Assembly: GCA_019637435.1 (NCBI GenBank)
Contig: JAHBVO010000001.1
Coordinates: forward strand, 744,001-808,000
Direction of reading: 5' to 3'
DNA: 64,000 bases
From: Candidatus Obscuribacterales bacterium
Lineage (GTDB): Bacteria; Cyanobacteriota; Vampirovibrionia; Obscuribacterales; Obscuribacteraceae
Shown: positions 35,015 to 45,061 of the stretch, piece by piece
How the letters are laid out: each line of letters starts with the position of its first letter
Position numbering within the stretch: position 1 is the stretch's first letter
The notes under the pieces: model-generated
Databases searched by the model: none
What the model was told of the DNA's origin: nothing
What the model saw: the letters and a program-made list of their open reading frames with translations, nothing else
Made by a program: the position numbers and the translations under genes

Positions 35015-36091
35015 ATGAAAATTCTGGTTGCCGACGATGATGATGACTCTAGAAGAGTTTTGGAAGTTCTTCTGAAAGGTCAGAAGTTCGAAGTTGTTTC
35101 GGCAACTAATGGTGATGATGCGTTGCGGATATTATTCGGTCAGGAGCCGCCCGACATCGCGATTCTGGATTGGATGATGCCTGGACAATCTGGGGTCGAG
35201 CTGTGCAAGCGTGTCCGTGAATTTTCCAAGGAGCATTACATTTATCTGATCGTTTTAACTGCTCGCACGCAACAAGAGGATGTAATTGCAGGACTGGAAG
35301 CGGGTGCAGATGACTATCTCGTCAAGCCTTATGACGTGAAGGAATTTCTGTTGCGTGTGAATGCCGGCAAGAGGTTGATTGAACTTCAACAACAATTGCG
35401 CCGGCAGAACGAGCTTTTGCAAGATCTCAACTATGCGCTCGCGCACGATTTGAAAACTCCGCTGATCGCAATTAGCATGACGACCGGCGATGCTCTAGAA
35501 GGTGTTTATGGCGAGATCCCACCTGATTACAAGCCGATGCTGACGAAGACGCGCGAGTCAGTCGCGTGGCTTCTGCGATTGACTGAAACGATGAGAACCC
35601 TCGCTAAATTTGAAAACACATCTGAGCAAATGACATTGCAAGAAGTGGACTTTCGCGATCTAGTTTCAAACTGTGTTTCTGAACTGCAACCGCTGACTCG
35701 GTCCAAATCAATAGACGTAAAACTGAATGCGGAGAACAAGTCCTACGAAATAGCGGGTAATGGTCACGATCTTCAGCGATTAATTATTAATCTCCTGGAC
35801 AACGCAATCAAGTTTACACCGGAGAACGGCAAAATAGATTTGAGTTTAGACTGCGATGAAAAGCAGCTTTTAATTGCTATTTCAGACAGCGGTCCGGGAA
35901 TTCCGGAAGCCGATCGCCCTCATCTGTTTAAACGATTCAGCACGCGATCCGGTCCTCATCGGGGAAGCGGAACTGGTCTTGGGCTGTACCTTTGTAAGCG
36001 CATAGTCGATTTCCATGGCGGCGAAATCGAATACGATGGCGATGCGTTTCGAATTCGACTTCCTAAGCGTCTGACCGTGGAAAAGTGGTAG
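35015..36091 (+). CDS. Receiver-histidine kinase hybrid (cytoplasmic)
   Basis: A 358-aa soluble protein with an N-terminal receiver (1-118; ADDDDDSR, Asp52 in ILDWMMPGQSG, Lys in YLVKPYDVKEF), a coiled coil (IELQQQLRRQNELLQDL), HisKA with His144 in LAHDLKTPLI and HATPase_c (NLLDNAIKFTP, DSGPGIP, GSGTGLGLYLC). The order receiver-kinase is that of phosphorelay intermediates whose kinase activity is set by an upstream partner. It has no sensor or membrane domain, so its input is probably the receiver. It is divergent from the NarL-type gene, and both may share a regulatory region. The pairing is inferred from position only. Confidence 0.93.
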   Translation: MKILVADDDDDSRRVLEVLLKGQKFEVVSATNGDDALRILFGQEPPDIAILDWMMPGQSGVELCKRVREFSKEHYIYLIVLTARTQQEDVIAGLEAGADDYLVKPYDVKEFLLRVNAGKRLIELQQQLRRQNELLQDLNYALAHDLKTPLIAISMTTGDALEGVYGEIPPDYKPMLTKTRESVAWLLRLTETMRTLAKFENTSEQMTLQEVDFRDLVSNCVSELQPLTRSKSIDVKLNAENKSYEIAGNGHDLQRLIINLLDNAIKFTPENGKIDLSLDCDEKQLLIAISDSGPGIPEADRPHLFKRFSTRSGPHRGSGTGLGLYLCKRIVDFHGGEIEYDGDAFRIRLPKRLTVEKW

Positions 36092-36129
36092 CTCGAACAA
36101 TTACGGTTAGTCTTGGCTGCTTGGGAGAG

Positions 36130-38844
36130 TTACTGGAACCGAAGCATGTCGATGATTTCTTCCTTTGTCAACTGACCGATGCGCTCTGCCATTCCGCCGT
36201 TTAGCGCACCCTGTCTCATGGCGTGAAGCGATCGCAAAGTTTGCGGAAGTCTTTGCGCGACTTGAATTCTCTCCTCTTCAGTCTTGCCGAGTTCAAGAGG
36301 AATGCTCATCGTCGATTGCCATAAATCATCGCTAACTCCCGGAGGCTTTGCAAACGGATTATCTACCAGTGCTGTCGCGGATGGCGTGCCAGTGCTGGTA
36401 TCAATTGTCACTTCGTAGACGTTCAATTTCTTGCCGAGCGCTTGAACTTCTGCTTGCAGTCCCTTTATATTCTTAAGGGCCAGTGCGCTTTCCGTGGTTT
36501 GTATGTCGAACGAGGTCTGGTTGTTGAACATACCTAACCAGAGATCTGCTTTTTTTAGACCATCGCCATCCATTGCAAGTTTTCGAGGCGCGTCGAAGTT
36601 CAGCTTGAGTTGATCGGGAGAGACGGTAACGGATTTCAGTCCGCTGAGGAACTGTCGTGTCTCCGGTTTTTGCTTTCCACTCTCATCGAAAGTGTCATAG
36701 ACTTTTGCGAAGTCTAAGCCGACAGTAATTGCTTTGTTTGCTTTATCGACGTCGAAACGATTCAACGTCTTGCCTACTGCGTCCAGGTCCCTTCTAAACT
36801 GGAGGTCTTGAATCTTACCTTTGAAGCCTGTGACCAGAGGCCCGTGCTGATCCGCATCGGCAAAGATCAGAGAGAACAATTTGTCCGGTCCGATTTTTTC
36901 GGCTGCTGTAATTTTTATTCCGCTGGCGCGCAGAATGTCGGTTGTGCGTCCTCCCTTGTGTACGCTAACGTCCGTCGGTTGTTTAATAGGTTCCGTAGCC
37001 TCAGGTTTTGAGTTCTGCTCTGTTGGAGTGCCCGGTTCGGTGCGCTGAGGTGTCACCGTCAGCGGTGGCGAGACTGTCGCTGGAGTCGAAGTCGGATTTT
37101 GTGTTCTTGCGACGGGTCTAAACAAATCTATGGTTGAAGACAGGCTCGGTTTCGTTCTTGCGGCTGGAAGGTCCCAGGGAGTCGACGATTTCTCCGGCTT
37201 CTGGGTCTCGCTCGAAGACTGATGTTGGAAAGGCTCTGGTGTCGCAGGTGGTGTCACCTGTTCAAACCCGGTGCGGTCTGGAGAGACCGGTTGCGGTAAC
37301 GGAAACACATCTAGATAGTCAATAGGCGGGCTAACCGATGGGATTTCTGTGACGCCCGGGAGCCGCGATTGTTCTCTTCCTCCTTCGCTTTGCGGTTGCA
37401 CTTCGTAACCCGGAATCGGGTTAACCTCGATGACTCCTTCTTGCGGTGAATTTGACGGCGCTGGTCGAATCTCCGGCTGAATTCCAGGTCGCGGCGGTTC
37501 CGGAACCATCGGCGTTTGCGGTGACTCTGGAACCTGCGGAGTCTGTGGCGGCTTTAGCATCTCGATCAAAGTGCTGAGTTCTTGCGGGTTTACGGAGCTG
37601 ATTATTTCTCCGAAATCTCCATTGATTGCAGCTGTTCGCGCGCGATGAAGCTGGCTCACCAACCTGGGCACGGCTTGCTTTTGATTGTCAGTCGTTATTG
37701 GTATAGGCAGACCGACCTGCTCTGGCCATGGCGTACCTGGCGGCAACTGCTCCGGGCGAGGAATAGGGTTATCTATAGTGATCGTCCCTTTGGGCTCTTG
37801 CGGATTACTTGAATCTATATCCACACCGTAGATACACATTCGGCGACCGGACGGATCGACTACTTCGAGACCCTGAATATTCGACAGTCTCACAGCAGTT
37901 TCACTAGTTGCGATATTCAGAGTGGTGCGATTTGTTTGTCCACCCAGGAGGAGTCTGAGATCTTTGGGACCATTGGGTTGGTCCAGTGCGACCAGTTGTT
38001 CGCTTTTCCAATTTAGCGCAAGTGCATCAGGATTGACTTGAATTGAATCAAGTCCCGCGAGAAGGCGCCTGACCTCTGGATTCTCCGGAGTTCCATCCTG
38101 GCGCTTGAGCATGTCGTAGGCTTTTGTGAAGTCCATGCCCAGGCTAATTTCGCGACGTTCCTGATCGACGTTGAATCGCATGTCTTGCGATAAACTGCCG
38201 AGATTATTTATCAATCCCTCGATTCCCTGTGGATTGTTTCTAAGGTCGTTGATACTTTGTCTGATCAAGTTTCTTAGCGGCCCGTTCGAATTGAAACGGC
38301 CTGGATGAATGCTCGGGCTGTAGCGAGGATCGAAAGCTGGTTGGTAACGCTGGTCGTAACCCGGTTGATATCTAGGATCGTAGTTTGGTTGCTGTCGTGT
38401 ATCGAAACCAGGCTGATAGCGCGGATCGTAGTTTTGTTGCTGCCTTGGATCGAAACCAGGCTGATAGCGCGGATCGTAGTTTGGTTGCTGTCGTGGATCG
38501 AAACCGGGCTGATACCGAGGATCGTAGTTTGGTCGCTGTCGGGGATCAAAACCAGGCTGATAGCTCGGATCGAAACCAGGCTGCAATTGCGGATATCCAG
38601 GTCTCTGGTAGCCTGGACCAATACGCCCGTTCTGGACTATCAAATCTGTGACGATTTGTCCGATGATTCTCTGAGCATTAGGGCGAGGGTTGCTGCCGCG
38701 CGAGTTGTTTCCAGTATGGATGTCACTTCGCTCCTCATGTTGCCGACGATCATTACTGTTGCGACCGTCCCCGAAGATTTGCTCTGACAGTCCGGAATAG
38801 TTTTGGGAACCTCTTCCGTGCGGTCTTTCATTGAATTCAGGCAT
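36130..38844 (-). CDS. Large modular repeat protein of unknown function
   Basis: A 904-aa protein with no signal peptide. Residues about 75-180 hold a Tyr/Pro/Gln repeat with a 16-residue unit YQPGFDPRQQPNYDPR (four near-identical copies with half-units at the ends). Residues about 190-425 and 650-904 are two copies of one module with shared landmarks: LDFAKVYD / MDFTKAYD, LSGLKSVTVSPDQLKLN / LAGLDSIQVNPDALALN, LKNIKGLQA / LSNIQGLEV, then VDNPFAKP / IDNPIPRP. A Pro-rich linker lies between them. The modules share a weaker pattern (I-x-G-x, then NP and P, then LPI) with those around the esterase at 25441-27972. No enzyme motif is present. A scaffold or structural role is possible. Confidence 0.85.
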   Translation of the reverse strand: MPEFNERPHGRGSQNYSGLSEQIFGDGRNSNDRRQHEERSDIHTGNNSRGSNPRPNAQRIIGQIVTDLIVQNGRIGPGYQRPGYPQLQPGFDPSYQPGFDPRQRPNYDPRYQPGFDPRQQPNYDPRYQPGFDPRQQQNYDPRYQPGFDTRQQPNYDPRYQPGYDQRYQPAFDPRYSPSIHPGRFNSNGPLRNLIRQSINDLRNNPQGIEGLINNLGSLSQDMRFNVDQERREISLGMDFTKAYDMLKRQDGTPENPEVRRLLAGLDSIQVNPDALALNWKSEQLVALDQPNGPKDLRLLLGGQTNRTTLNIATSETAVRLSNIQGLEVVDPSGRRMCIYGVDIDSSNPQEPKGTITIDNPIPRPEQLPPGTPWPEQVGLPIPITTDNQKQAVPRLVSQLHRARTAAINGDFGEIISSVNPQELSTLIEMLKPPQTPQVPESPQTPMVPEPPRPGIQPEIRPAPSNSPQEGVIEVNPIPGYEVQPQSEGGREQSRLPGVTEIPSVSPPIDYLDVFPLPQPVSPDRTGFEQVTPPATPEPFQHQSSSETQKPEKSSTPWDLPAARTKPSLSSTIDLFRPVARTQNPTSTPATVSPPLTVTPQRTEPGTPTEQNSKPEATEPIKQPTDVSVHKGGRTTDILRASGIKITAAEKIGPDKLFSLIFADADQHGPLVTGFKGKIQDLQFRRDLDAVGKTLNRFDVDKANKAITVGLDFAKVYDTFDESGKQKPETRQFLSGLKSVTVSPDQLKLNFDAPRKLAMDGDGLKKADLWLGMFNNQTSFDIQTTESALALKNIKGLQAEVQALGKKLNVYEVTIDTSTGTPSATALVDNPFAKPPGVSDDLWQSTMSIPLELGKTEEERIQVAQRLPQTLRSLHAMRQGALNGGMAERIGQLTKEEIIDMLRFQ
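38326..38590 (-). repeat. 48-bp coding tandem repeat (YQPGFDPRQQPNYDPR)
   Basis: About four copies of a 48-bp unit, themselves built of two related 24-bp halves (YQPGFDPR and QQPNYDPR), with partial units at both ends. The copies differ by few bases, so recent expansion or gene conversion is likely. It stays in frame throughout. Confidence 0.85.
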
Positions 38845-39151
38845 TCTTTGTCTTTCTCCCCACGAAAGGCAATCGATGATTCGTATGAATCGATCGGTCT
38901 AAATCTCCGGCTGGCTTTAGCACCAGTTGTGGTATCAAGTCGAATTCGTCAATATCATAAGTATCTCTGAATTCTATGCAGATTTTGCTTGGCAGTCTCG
39001 CGCAATTTGTTCGGAAAACGGTTTCAGGTGGGCGTTTCCGTGCCATTGGCAGGCGAGACCTGACAATCATATGATTTCAACTGTGACGAATTTGTACCCG
39101 GCGTGGGGAGATTACGAATTTGGTTTGAACGTGCCGAGGTCAGGATAGAGG
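38845..39151. other. Intergenic region upstream of the 904-aa protein gene
   Basis: 307 bp between two minus-strand genes. It should hold the promoter of the 904-aa gene and the end of the cstA transcript. A GATTC-GTAT-GAATC inverted repeat lies near 38880. No clear promoter, terminator or coding frame was seen. Confidence 0.4.
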
Positions 39152-41269
39152 CTAGCAACAACGCATTGGATGCTCGTTGCTGTCTAACGGTGCGCCGGGA
39201 TCAATGTCGCCGCCTTGTTTTGGTGGCTTCGTAATCCATACGCGAATCGCTTCGAAAACGATGACCAAAACCAAGAGAATAAATATCCCGCCGAGGACCG
39301 CATCTAAATAGTCGTTGAAAATCAATGTCGGAATCTTTTCAAGTTCCTCCGCGGTGCCAATCCCTGACGCGAGATCCAGCTTGAGCTTAGCAGCGTGAGA
39401 GAGGAAGCCAAGCTTAGGAGATGGATCAAATATTTTAATGATGCCACCAGATATAGTGACACAGAGTAACCAGACCAGGGGCAACATTGTTATCCAGGCA
39501 TATTTGCCTTTACCTGTTCTAAAGATAATGGTCGTGCAGATGCAGAGAGCCACGACGGCTAGCAGTTGATTCGAAATTCCAAATAACGGCCATAGACTTT
39601 TTATGCCGCCAAGCGGGTCGGTAACACCCGCATACAGAAAATAGCCCCAGCCTGCTACGACCAGACCCGAACTGAGAATGATGGACGGATACCAGCCAGT
39701 CTCGCCAAGCTTTTTCGAAAACAAGCCGAGAAAGTCCTGAACGATAAACCGACCGACTCTGGTTCCGGCATCGAGACACGTAAGAATGAAAAGAGCTTCG
39801 AACATGATTGCGAAGTGATACCAGAATGCAATGGACGATTCCAGTCCAGGTATCGATTTCAGCGCACTGGCAAAGATGTGAGCCATACCGACGGCCAGGG
39901 TGGGAGCGCCGCCGGTTCTTGACCAGAGTGAAGTCTCTCCGACGTCTGCCGCGAGAGTTTGCATGTCTGCTGGGCTGACAGCATAGCCCCACTGTGCGAT
40001 CGTCTGGCAGGCACCAACCGGGTCTGCTCCGATGACGCCCGCAGGGCTGTTGATAGCGAAATAGACGCCTGGTTGCAGAACGCAAGCTGCCACCATTGCC
40101 ATTATTGCCACTGCTGCTTCACACAACATACCGGCGTAACCAATCGGGCGCGCTTGTGTTTCCAGAGAAATCATCTTTGGCGTCGTGCCTGACGAAATTA
40201 AAGCATGGAAGCCGGAAATGGCACCACAAGCGATTGTGATGAAACAGAAAGGGAAAATTGTGCCTGTAAAAATTGGCCCGTCTCCGTTTGTAAAAACCGT
40301 CAGCGCTGGCATCTGCATCTCAGGATGCAAGAAGATAATTCCGAGCGCGAGTAGACCAATTGTTCCAATTTTTAGAAACGCCGAGAGGTAGTCGCGCGGT
40401 GCAAGCAGCAACCATACTGGTAGAACCGAGGCAACGAAGCCGTAGGACATAACTGCAATCGAGAGTTGCTTGCCGTCGAGAGTGAATATCTTTGCAAGCG
40501 TTGGATCATCCGCTACCCACCGACCGGCTACCACCGCCAGTAGTGTCAGTGAGACTCCGATTACGGATCCTTCCATCACCTTGTGTGGTCTTAAGAACCG
40601 CATGTAGACGCCTACAACCATGGCTATTGGTATCGTCATCAAAATCGTGAACGAGCCCCAAGGACTATCCTTTAGCGCGTTGACTATGACGACCGCGAGA
40701 ACTGCTATGAGTATCATCATGATGAGAAGAATCGCAACGAGTGCGATTATTCCAGCTAGAGGACTGATCTCTTCTTTCGCCATCTGTCCAAGCGACTTGC
40801 CACCGCGGCGCATTGACGCACAAAGCACCACGAAGTCCTGCACTGCACCGGCCAGCACGACGCCGACGATGATCCACAAAGTGCCTGGCAAATAACCGAA
40901 TTGCGCCGCAAGGATTGGACCAACGAGTGGACCAGCCCCCGCAATCGCTGCAAAATGGTGCCCGAACAAAACCCACTTCTCTGTGGGAACGAAGTCTTTG
41001 CCGTCGTTCTTCACCACTGCCGGTGTCGGTATAGAATCGTTGAGGTCGAAAACCTTGTCTGCAATGAATTTACTGTAGAAACGATAGGCACATGAGAAAA
41101 CACATCCGGCTGCCACAATGAGCCATACGCCGTTGATGGTCTCGCCACGCGTGATTGCGATAGTAGCAAGCGCATATGCTCCAACAATCGCTATGACAAT
41201 CCAAATTAAAATACGGGGATTGAATCCGGCACCACCAGCGGTACCGGGTTGTTTTGCTTCCGATGTCAT
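39152..41269 (-). CDS. cstA: Carbon starvation protein CstA-like peptide/pyruvate transporter
   Basis: A 705-aa integral membrane protein with about 16-18 hydrophobic segments. It carries the family's conserved features: [75 protein letters not shown] and [13 protein letters not shown]. CstA-family proteins import peptides and/or pyruvate, and are induced by carbon limitation in E. coli. The ATG overlaps the TGA of the upstream nupC-like gene by four bases (ATGA), which decides this start; the frame is open 53 codons further but that part has no membrane character. The arrangement suggests a scavenging operon for nucleosides and peptides or pyruvate. The substrate is not determined. Confidence 0.95.
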   Translation of the reverse strand: MTSEAKQPGTAGGAGFNPRILIWIVIAIVGAYALATIAITRGETINGVWLIVAAGCVFSCAYRFYSKFIADKVFDLNDSIPTPAVVKNDGKDFVPTEKWVLFGHHFAAIAGAGPLVGPILAAQFGYLPGTLWIIVGVVLAGAVQDFVVLCASMRRGGKSLGQMAKEEISPLAGIIALVAILLIMMILIAVLAVVIVNALKDSPWGSFTILMTIPIAMVVGVYMRFLRPHKVMEGSVIGVSLTLLAVVAGRWVADDPTLAKIFTLDGKQLSIAVMSYGFVASVLPVWLLLAPRDYLSAFLKIGTIGLLALGIIFLHPEMQMPALTVFTNGDGPIFTGTIFPFCFITIACGAISGFHALISSGTTPKMISLETQARPIGYAGMLCEAAVAIMAMVAACVLQPGVYFAINSPAGVIGADPVGACQTIAQWGYAVSPADMQTLAADVGETSLWSRTGGAPTLAVGMAHIFASALKSIPGLESSIAFWYHFAIMFEALFILTCLDAGTRVGRFIVQDFLGLFSKKLGETGWYPSIILSSGLVVAGWGYFLYAGVTDPLGGIKSLWPLFGISNQLLAVVALCICTTIIFRTGKGKYAWITMLPLVWLLCVTISGGIIKIFDPSPKLGFLSHAAKLKLDLASGIGTAEELEKIPTLIFNDYLDAVLGGIFILLVLVIVFEAIRVWITKPPKQGGDIDPGAPLDSNEHPMRCC

Positions 41270-42570
41270 ATTAAGAGGCCTGCCAGAGTTGCCGATAGAT
41301 AACTCGCCATTGTGCCGCAGATAAGCGCTTTCATGCCGAGGCGCGCAAGGTCTTCTCTGCGGGACGGGGCGATTTCGCCGATGCCGCCAATCTGCATGGC
41401 GACGGAACTTAAGTTTGCGAATCCGCAAAGCGCGAAGGTGACGATTGTCTCCGCCTGTTTTGAAATCGTGACAGTAGAGCCATCTTTGACCATCGCCGAT
41501 AGATCGAGGAAGGCGACGAATTCATTGATGACAAATTTCTTGCCCATCAAGGCGCCGCAAGTGTGCGCGTCTTGCCACGGTATGCCCAGAATGAAAGCTA
41601 CCGGAGCGAAGATTAGCCCGAATACGTCTTGCAGTTTCAAGTCTGCCAGGTTCAGTCCGACAGACGCTCCACTAACACCTATCGCAGCTAGTTGTTTACC
41701 GCAAAAACCCAGGATTATGTCGCCAAGATAAATCAACGCGATAAACGCAATCAGCATAGCGACTACGTTTAAACCAATTCTCAATCCATCGGAGGCACCA
41801 TGCGCGGCGGCGTCGATTACGTTTGCATTCGTCTTTTTTACTTCGACTTTTACTGTGCCTCTGGTCTGTGACTCCTCTGTTTCCGGATAGACAATTTTGG
41901 CTATGACCAAACCGCCGGGCGCCGCCATTATGCTTGCCGTCAGCAAATAAGAGGCTTTGATTCCAAGACCGATGTAGACAGCCAGTACACCGCCGGCAAC
42001 GCAGGCCATCGAACCTGTCATCGATGCTAGCAGCTCCGACATCGTCATGCTTGCCACATAGGGTTTAATAAGCAATTGCGCTTCGACTTGTCCAACGAAA
42101 ACGCTTGCCGCATTGGATAGTGCTTCGGAACCCGAGGCGCCCATGATTTTTGAAACGACTTTAGCGACGATCTGAACCACTCGCTGCATGATTCCCAGGT
42201 AGTAAGAGATGCTTACCAGACTGGAAACGAAAATGATCGTAGGCACTACGCGGAAGGCAAAAATAAAGTTCGCCTCCGGACCTAAACTTTCGGTGAGCTT
42301 CGCTGCACCGGCTTCCGAAAACGGGACCAACGGTCCGAAGACAAAGTGCGCGCCGGCGTCTGAGCAGTGCAGGAGCTGGGTGATACCGTCGCCGATGTTT
42401 CGAAAAAGCTCTTGCCCGAATGGGACTTTGAGAACGAATATGGCCATCAAAATCTGCAGGGCTAGACCTGAGAGCACCAACCGATAGTTGATCGCTTTTC
42501 GATTGTTCGACATCAGGAATGCCACACCAAGAATCGTGGCAAATCCGACGACACCCATGAATTTATCCAT
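41266..42570 (-). CDS. Concentrative nucleoside transporter, NupC family
   Basis: A protein of about 434 aa with 10-11 hydrophobic segments. The family signature is clear: [29 protein letters not shown] corresponds to the nucleoside- and ion-binding hairpin region of CNT proteins, and [23 protein letters not shown] to the second half-site. CNTs import nucleosides with Na+ or H+. The start is ATG 42570 with AAGG five bases upstream; GTG 42576 is less likely. It is translationally coupled to cstA. Uptake of nucleosides fits a heterotroph that scavenges dead biomass, but this is inference. Confidence 0.94.
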   Translation of the reverse strand: MDKFMGVVGFATILGVAFLMSNNRKAINYRLVLSGLALQILMAIFVLKVPFGQELFRNIGDGITQLLHCSDAGAHFVFGPLVPFSEAGAAKLTESLGPEANFIFAFRVVPTIIFVSSLVSISYYLGIMQRVVQIVAKVVSKIMGASGSEALSNAASVFVGQVEAQLLIKPYVASMTMSELLASMTGSMACVAGGVLAVYIGLGIKASYLLTASIMAAPGGLVIAKIVYPETEESQTRGTVKVEVKKTNANVIDAAAHGASDGLRIGLNVVAMLIAFIALIYLGDIILGFCGKQLAAIGVSGASVGLNLADLKLQDVFGLIFAPVAFILGIPWQDAHTCGALMGKKFVINEFVAFLDLSAMVKDGSTVTISKQAETIVTFALCGFANLSSVAMQIGGIGEIAPSRREDLARLGMKALICGTMASYLSATLAGLLI

Positions 42571-42765
42571 ACCCACCTTTGAACATTGACGAATGTCAGC
42601 CCGTGGACGTCAAAAGACCTACGCAGATCCTTTTTTCAGAACCTTTATATGGTATCTCAAAGCTTTTGCAAATCGTTGGGTTTTCAGTTCTCAAGAGTCT
42701 TTCAAAGATTCGAAATTATTCAATTGACTCAATGAAAACAGATTGCTGCTCTCTCAACTGCTGTT

Positions 42766-44952
42766 TTAAAACTCAGGAATACCATCGTCGGTAGTGCCAC
42801 CACCACCGCTTTGCTCGTTTACGGTAGGCGTTACTTGAGGTGCAGATTTTGATATGGGCGGAGCCAGCAGCGGATCTATCGGAGTGTTGTCCGCCGGAGC
42901 CACTACTGTGGTGACCGGCTCATTAGGCTGCTGCGAACGGTTTTCAGCCGATTTCCTGGTATCGCCTGTGGTGTCCGTATCGTTGGCTGCGTCCGTTTTT
43001 TGTCCTATACCTGCAAGCCGTTCGCTTTCTCCACTCTCTGGTTTTGGCTCATCGATTCCCGGAGTCGGCTCTACGAATGAGCCGGCCGGGTGTGGTTTGG
43101 CCGCGTAATACGCTTCCATGTATTGCTTGAATGTAGGCGCCATCAGACCGCCACCTGTGACGTGACTTCCGGGAATTGGCTTATGCTCATCATTGCCGGC
43201 CCAAATTGCAGTGACAAGGTCCGGAGTAAATCCGATAAACCAGATATCGCGAGCGTCATTAGAAGTACCGGTCTTGCCAGCCACCGGTCGATCTTTGAGT
43301 CGCGCCGCTGTGCCGGTACCGCTCTTAACCACATCCTGGAGAACGCTGACGAGCCGCGCCACTGGTTCTACAGGAAATACTTTGTCTACCTTAGGCTCGA
43401 ACACCTCGATGATCTGTCCTCGATTGTTTTCGATCTTGCGCAGCACTTGTGGGGTTATATAGACTCCGGCTCTGGCAAAGGTAGCGTAGGCGCCCGCCAT
43501 CTCGAGCGGCGAGACCGACGAGCTTCCCAGAGCCAACGACAAATTCTTGTCCAGCTGCGAGGTGATACCTGCCTGTCTGGCAGTCTCGATGATACTTTCC
43601 ATCCCAAGTGACTGTGCCGTTTTTACCGCCGGAACGTTGCGAGAAAGCTTAAGAGCCGTGCGCACCGGAATTCTTCCCATGTATTTATGGTCGTAATTCT
43701 TCGGGCAGTAATCGGGCAGACCCCATCTTTGTTTGACGACCAGCGGCGTGTCTTCGATGATTGAATCCGGGCTTAGTGTCCCGCGGAGGAACGCGGTCAA
43801 GTACACGAATGGTTTGAAAGACGAGCCCGTTGTATGACCGTGGGTAGCGCGGTTGAACTGAGCTTGCCAGAAGTTCCCGACCCCTCCAACCAGTGCAATA
43901 ACCGCTCCATCAGGCACCGAAACCGATACCAGTGCTCCCTGCGTAATCCCTTTAGGGCTCTTCTTAATCCGTTCATTGAGCGTGTTTTCCGCAAGTGTTT
44001 GAGCGGTAGGATCGAGGTTTGTATAAACACGCAGTCCCTGCCTGCGCAATTCAGCTTGCGAGAATCTATCGCGCAGCTGCTCCAGGACATAACTTATATA
44101 GTGGGGGTGTTTTTGAAGCGGATTGACTCCCTTCCGGAAAGTGAGCTTGATCGCTTTGGCGTCCTCACCCTGTTTTTCCGTGATATAGCCGTACTCGACC
44201 ATCTTATCGATGATTTGTTTCTGTCTTATGTACGCTTTTGAACGACCTTTTTCATCACCCAATTCCGAGGGCGCTTTAACCAGTCCGGCAAGGAATGAGG
44301 ATTCAGCAAGATTGAGTTCGGCAGCGCGCTTATTAAAATATCGCTTTGCTGCTCTTTCGATCCCATAGGCGTTGTTGCCGAAATAAATCTGGTTTAAATA
44401 CATTTCGAGAATTCGTTCTTTCCCGTAGCGATTTTCCAGATTCCACGCCATGTATCCTTCTTTGATCTTACGGTCGAAGGTTCGCCCCGCATCGGCAAAG
44501 AAGAGGTTCTTAACTAGCTGCTGTGTGATCGTGCTGCCACCTTGTACGGTGCGGCCTGCCTTCAAGTTCGTTTCGAACGCACGAAAAATACTAAACAGAT
44601 TTACGCCGTTATGTTCATAAAAGTGGTGATCTTCTGCAGCGAGAATTGCCTGCTGCATCTGTGTGGAAACCTGATTTAGCGGAATACAACGTCTGTCTTC
44701 GTCGCCTTCGACGGTGCAAACCATCTGGTCATTTCTATCGAAGATCTGGATCGCTTCAATTGGTTCGTAACGTTCGACCAGGGTGATATCAGGCAGATCC
44801 TGCAGTTGACCGTACAGAGACGCGCCCAGATAGCCGATTCCAACAGCGAGGATCACGCAAATTGTCAAAAACGTATATTTGACGAAACGACCAAAAAGCT
44901 TGGTCGGCCCGTTGTTTCTCTGCTGTTTTGCCACTGACCTGCGCTTTGCCAA
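42766..44952 (-). CDS. Class A penicillin-binding protein (PBP1A-like)
   Basis: A 728-aa bifunctional peptidoglycan synthase. It has a short basic cytoplasmic tail and a TM at about 27-47. The GT51 glycosyltransferase domain (about 85-255) has catalytic Glu107 in AAEDHHFYEH and QGGSTITQQLVKNLFF. The transpeptidase domain (about 335-615) has Ser377-x-x-Lys380 (GSSFKP), Ser437-Arg-Asn and Lys560-Thr-Gly-Thr. The last 110 residues are Pro/Thr/Gln/Asp-rich and probably disordered. It polymerises glycan strands and cross-links peptides on the outer face of the cytoplasmic membrane. The start appears to be TTG 44952 with GAGA six bases upstream; GTG 44934 is possible. Confidence 0.95.
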   Translation of the reverse strand: MAKRRSVAKQQRNNGPTKLFGRFVKYTFLTICVILAVGIGYLGASLYGQLQDLPDITLVERYEPIEAIQIFDRNDQMVCTVEGDEDRRCIPLNQVSTQMQQAILAAEDHHFYEHNGVNLFSIFRAFETNLKAGRTVQGGSTITQQLVKNLFFADAGRTFDRKIKEGYMAWNLENRYGKERILEMYLNQIYFGNNAYGIERAAKRYFNKRAAELNLAESSFLAGLVKAPSELGDEKGRSKAYIRQKQIIDKMVEYGYITEKQGEDAKAIKLTFRKGVNPLQKHPHYISYVLEQLRDRFSQAELRRQGLRVYTNLDPTAQTLAENTLNERIKKSPKGITQGALVSVSVPDGAVIALVGGVGNFWQAQFNRATHGHTTGSSFKPFVYLTAFLRGTLSPDSIIEDTPLVVKQRWGLPDYCPKNYDHKYMGRIPVRTALKLSRNVPAVKTAQSLGMESIIETARQAGITSQLDKNLSLALGSSSVSPLEMAGAYATFARAGVYITPQVLRKIENNRGQIIEVFEPKVDKVFPVEPVARLVSVLQDVVKSGTGTAARLKDRPVAGKTGTSNDARDIWFIGFTPDLVTAIWAGNDEHKPIPGSHVTGGGLMAPTFKQYMEAYYAAKPHPAGSFVEPTPGIDEPKPESGESERLAGIGQKTDAANDTDTTGDTRKSAENRSQQPNEPVTTVVAPADNTPIDPLLAPPISKSAPQVTPTVNEQSGGGGTTDDGIPEF

Positions 44953-45061
44953 TGTGTTTCTCTAAGCTAACCGGTAGTTGAACGATCGTCATTATATCCC
45001 AGTACTGCGGTTCGAAACCGCAGACGGGAGCCACGGAGCCAAACTCTTACAATGGTACAAC

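Noticed and set aside
38326..38590. Evenly spaced repeats that could suggest a CRISPR array
   Set aside because: The 48-bp units are continuous, in frame and without unique spacers; no cas genes are near.
42700..42765. AAAACAG/CTGTTTT inverted repeat after the PBP gene as terminator
   Set aside because: The stem is short and AT-rich with a 17-nt loop, so it was not counted as a supported terminator.
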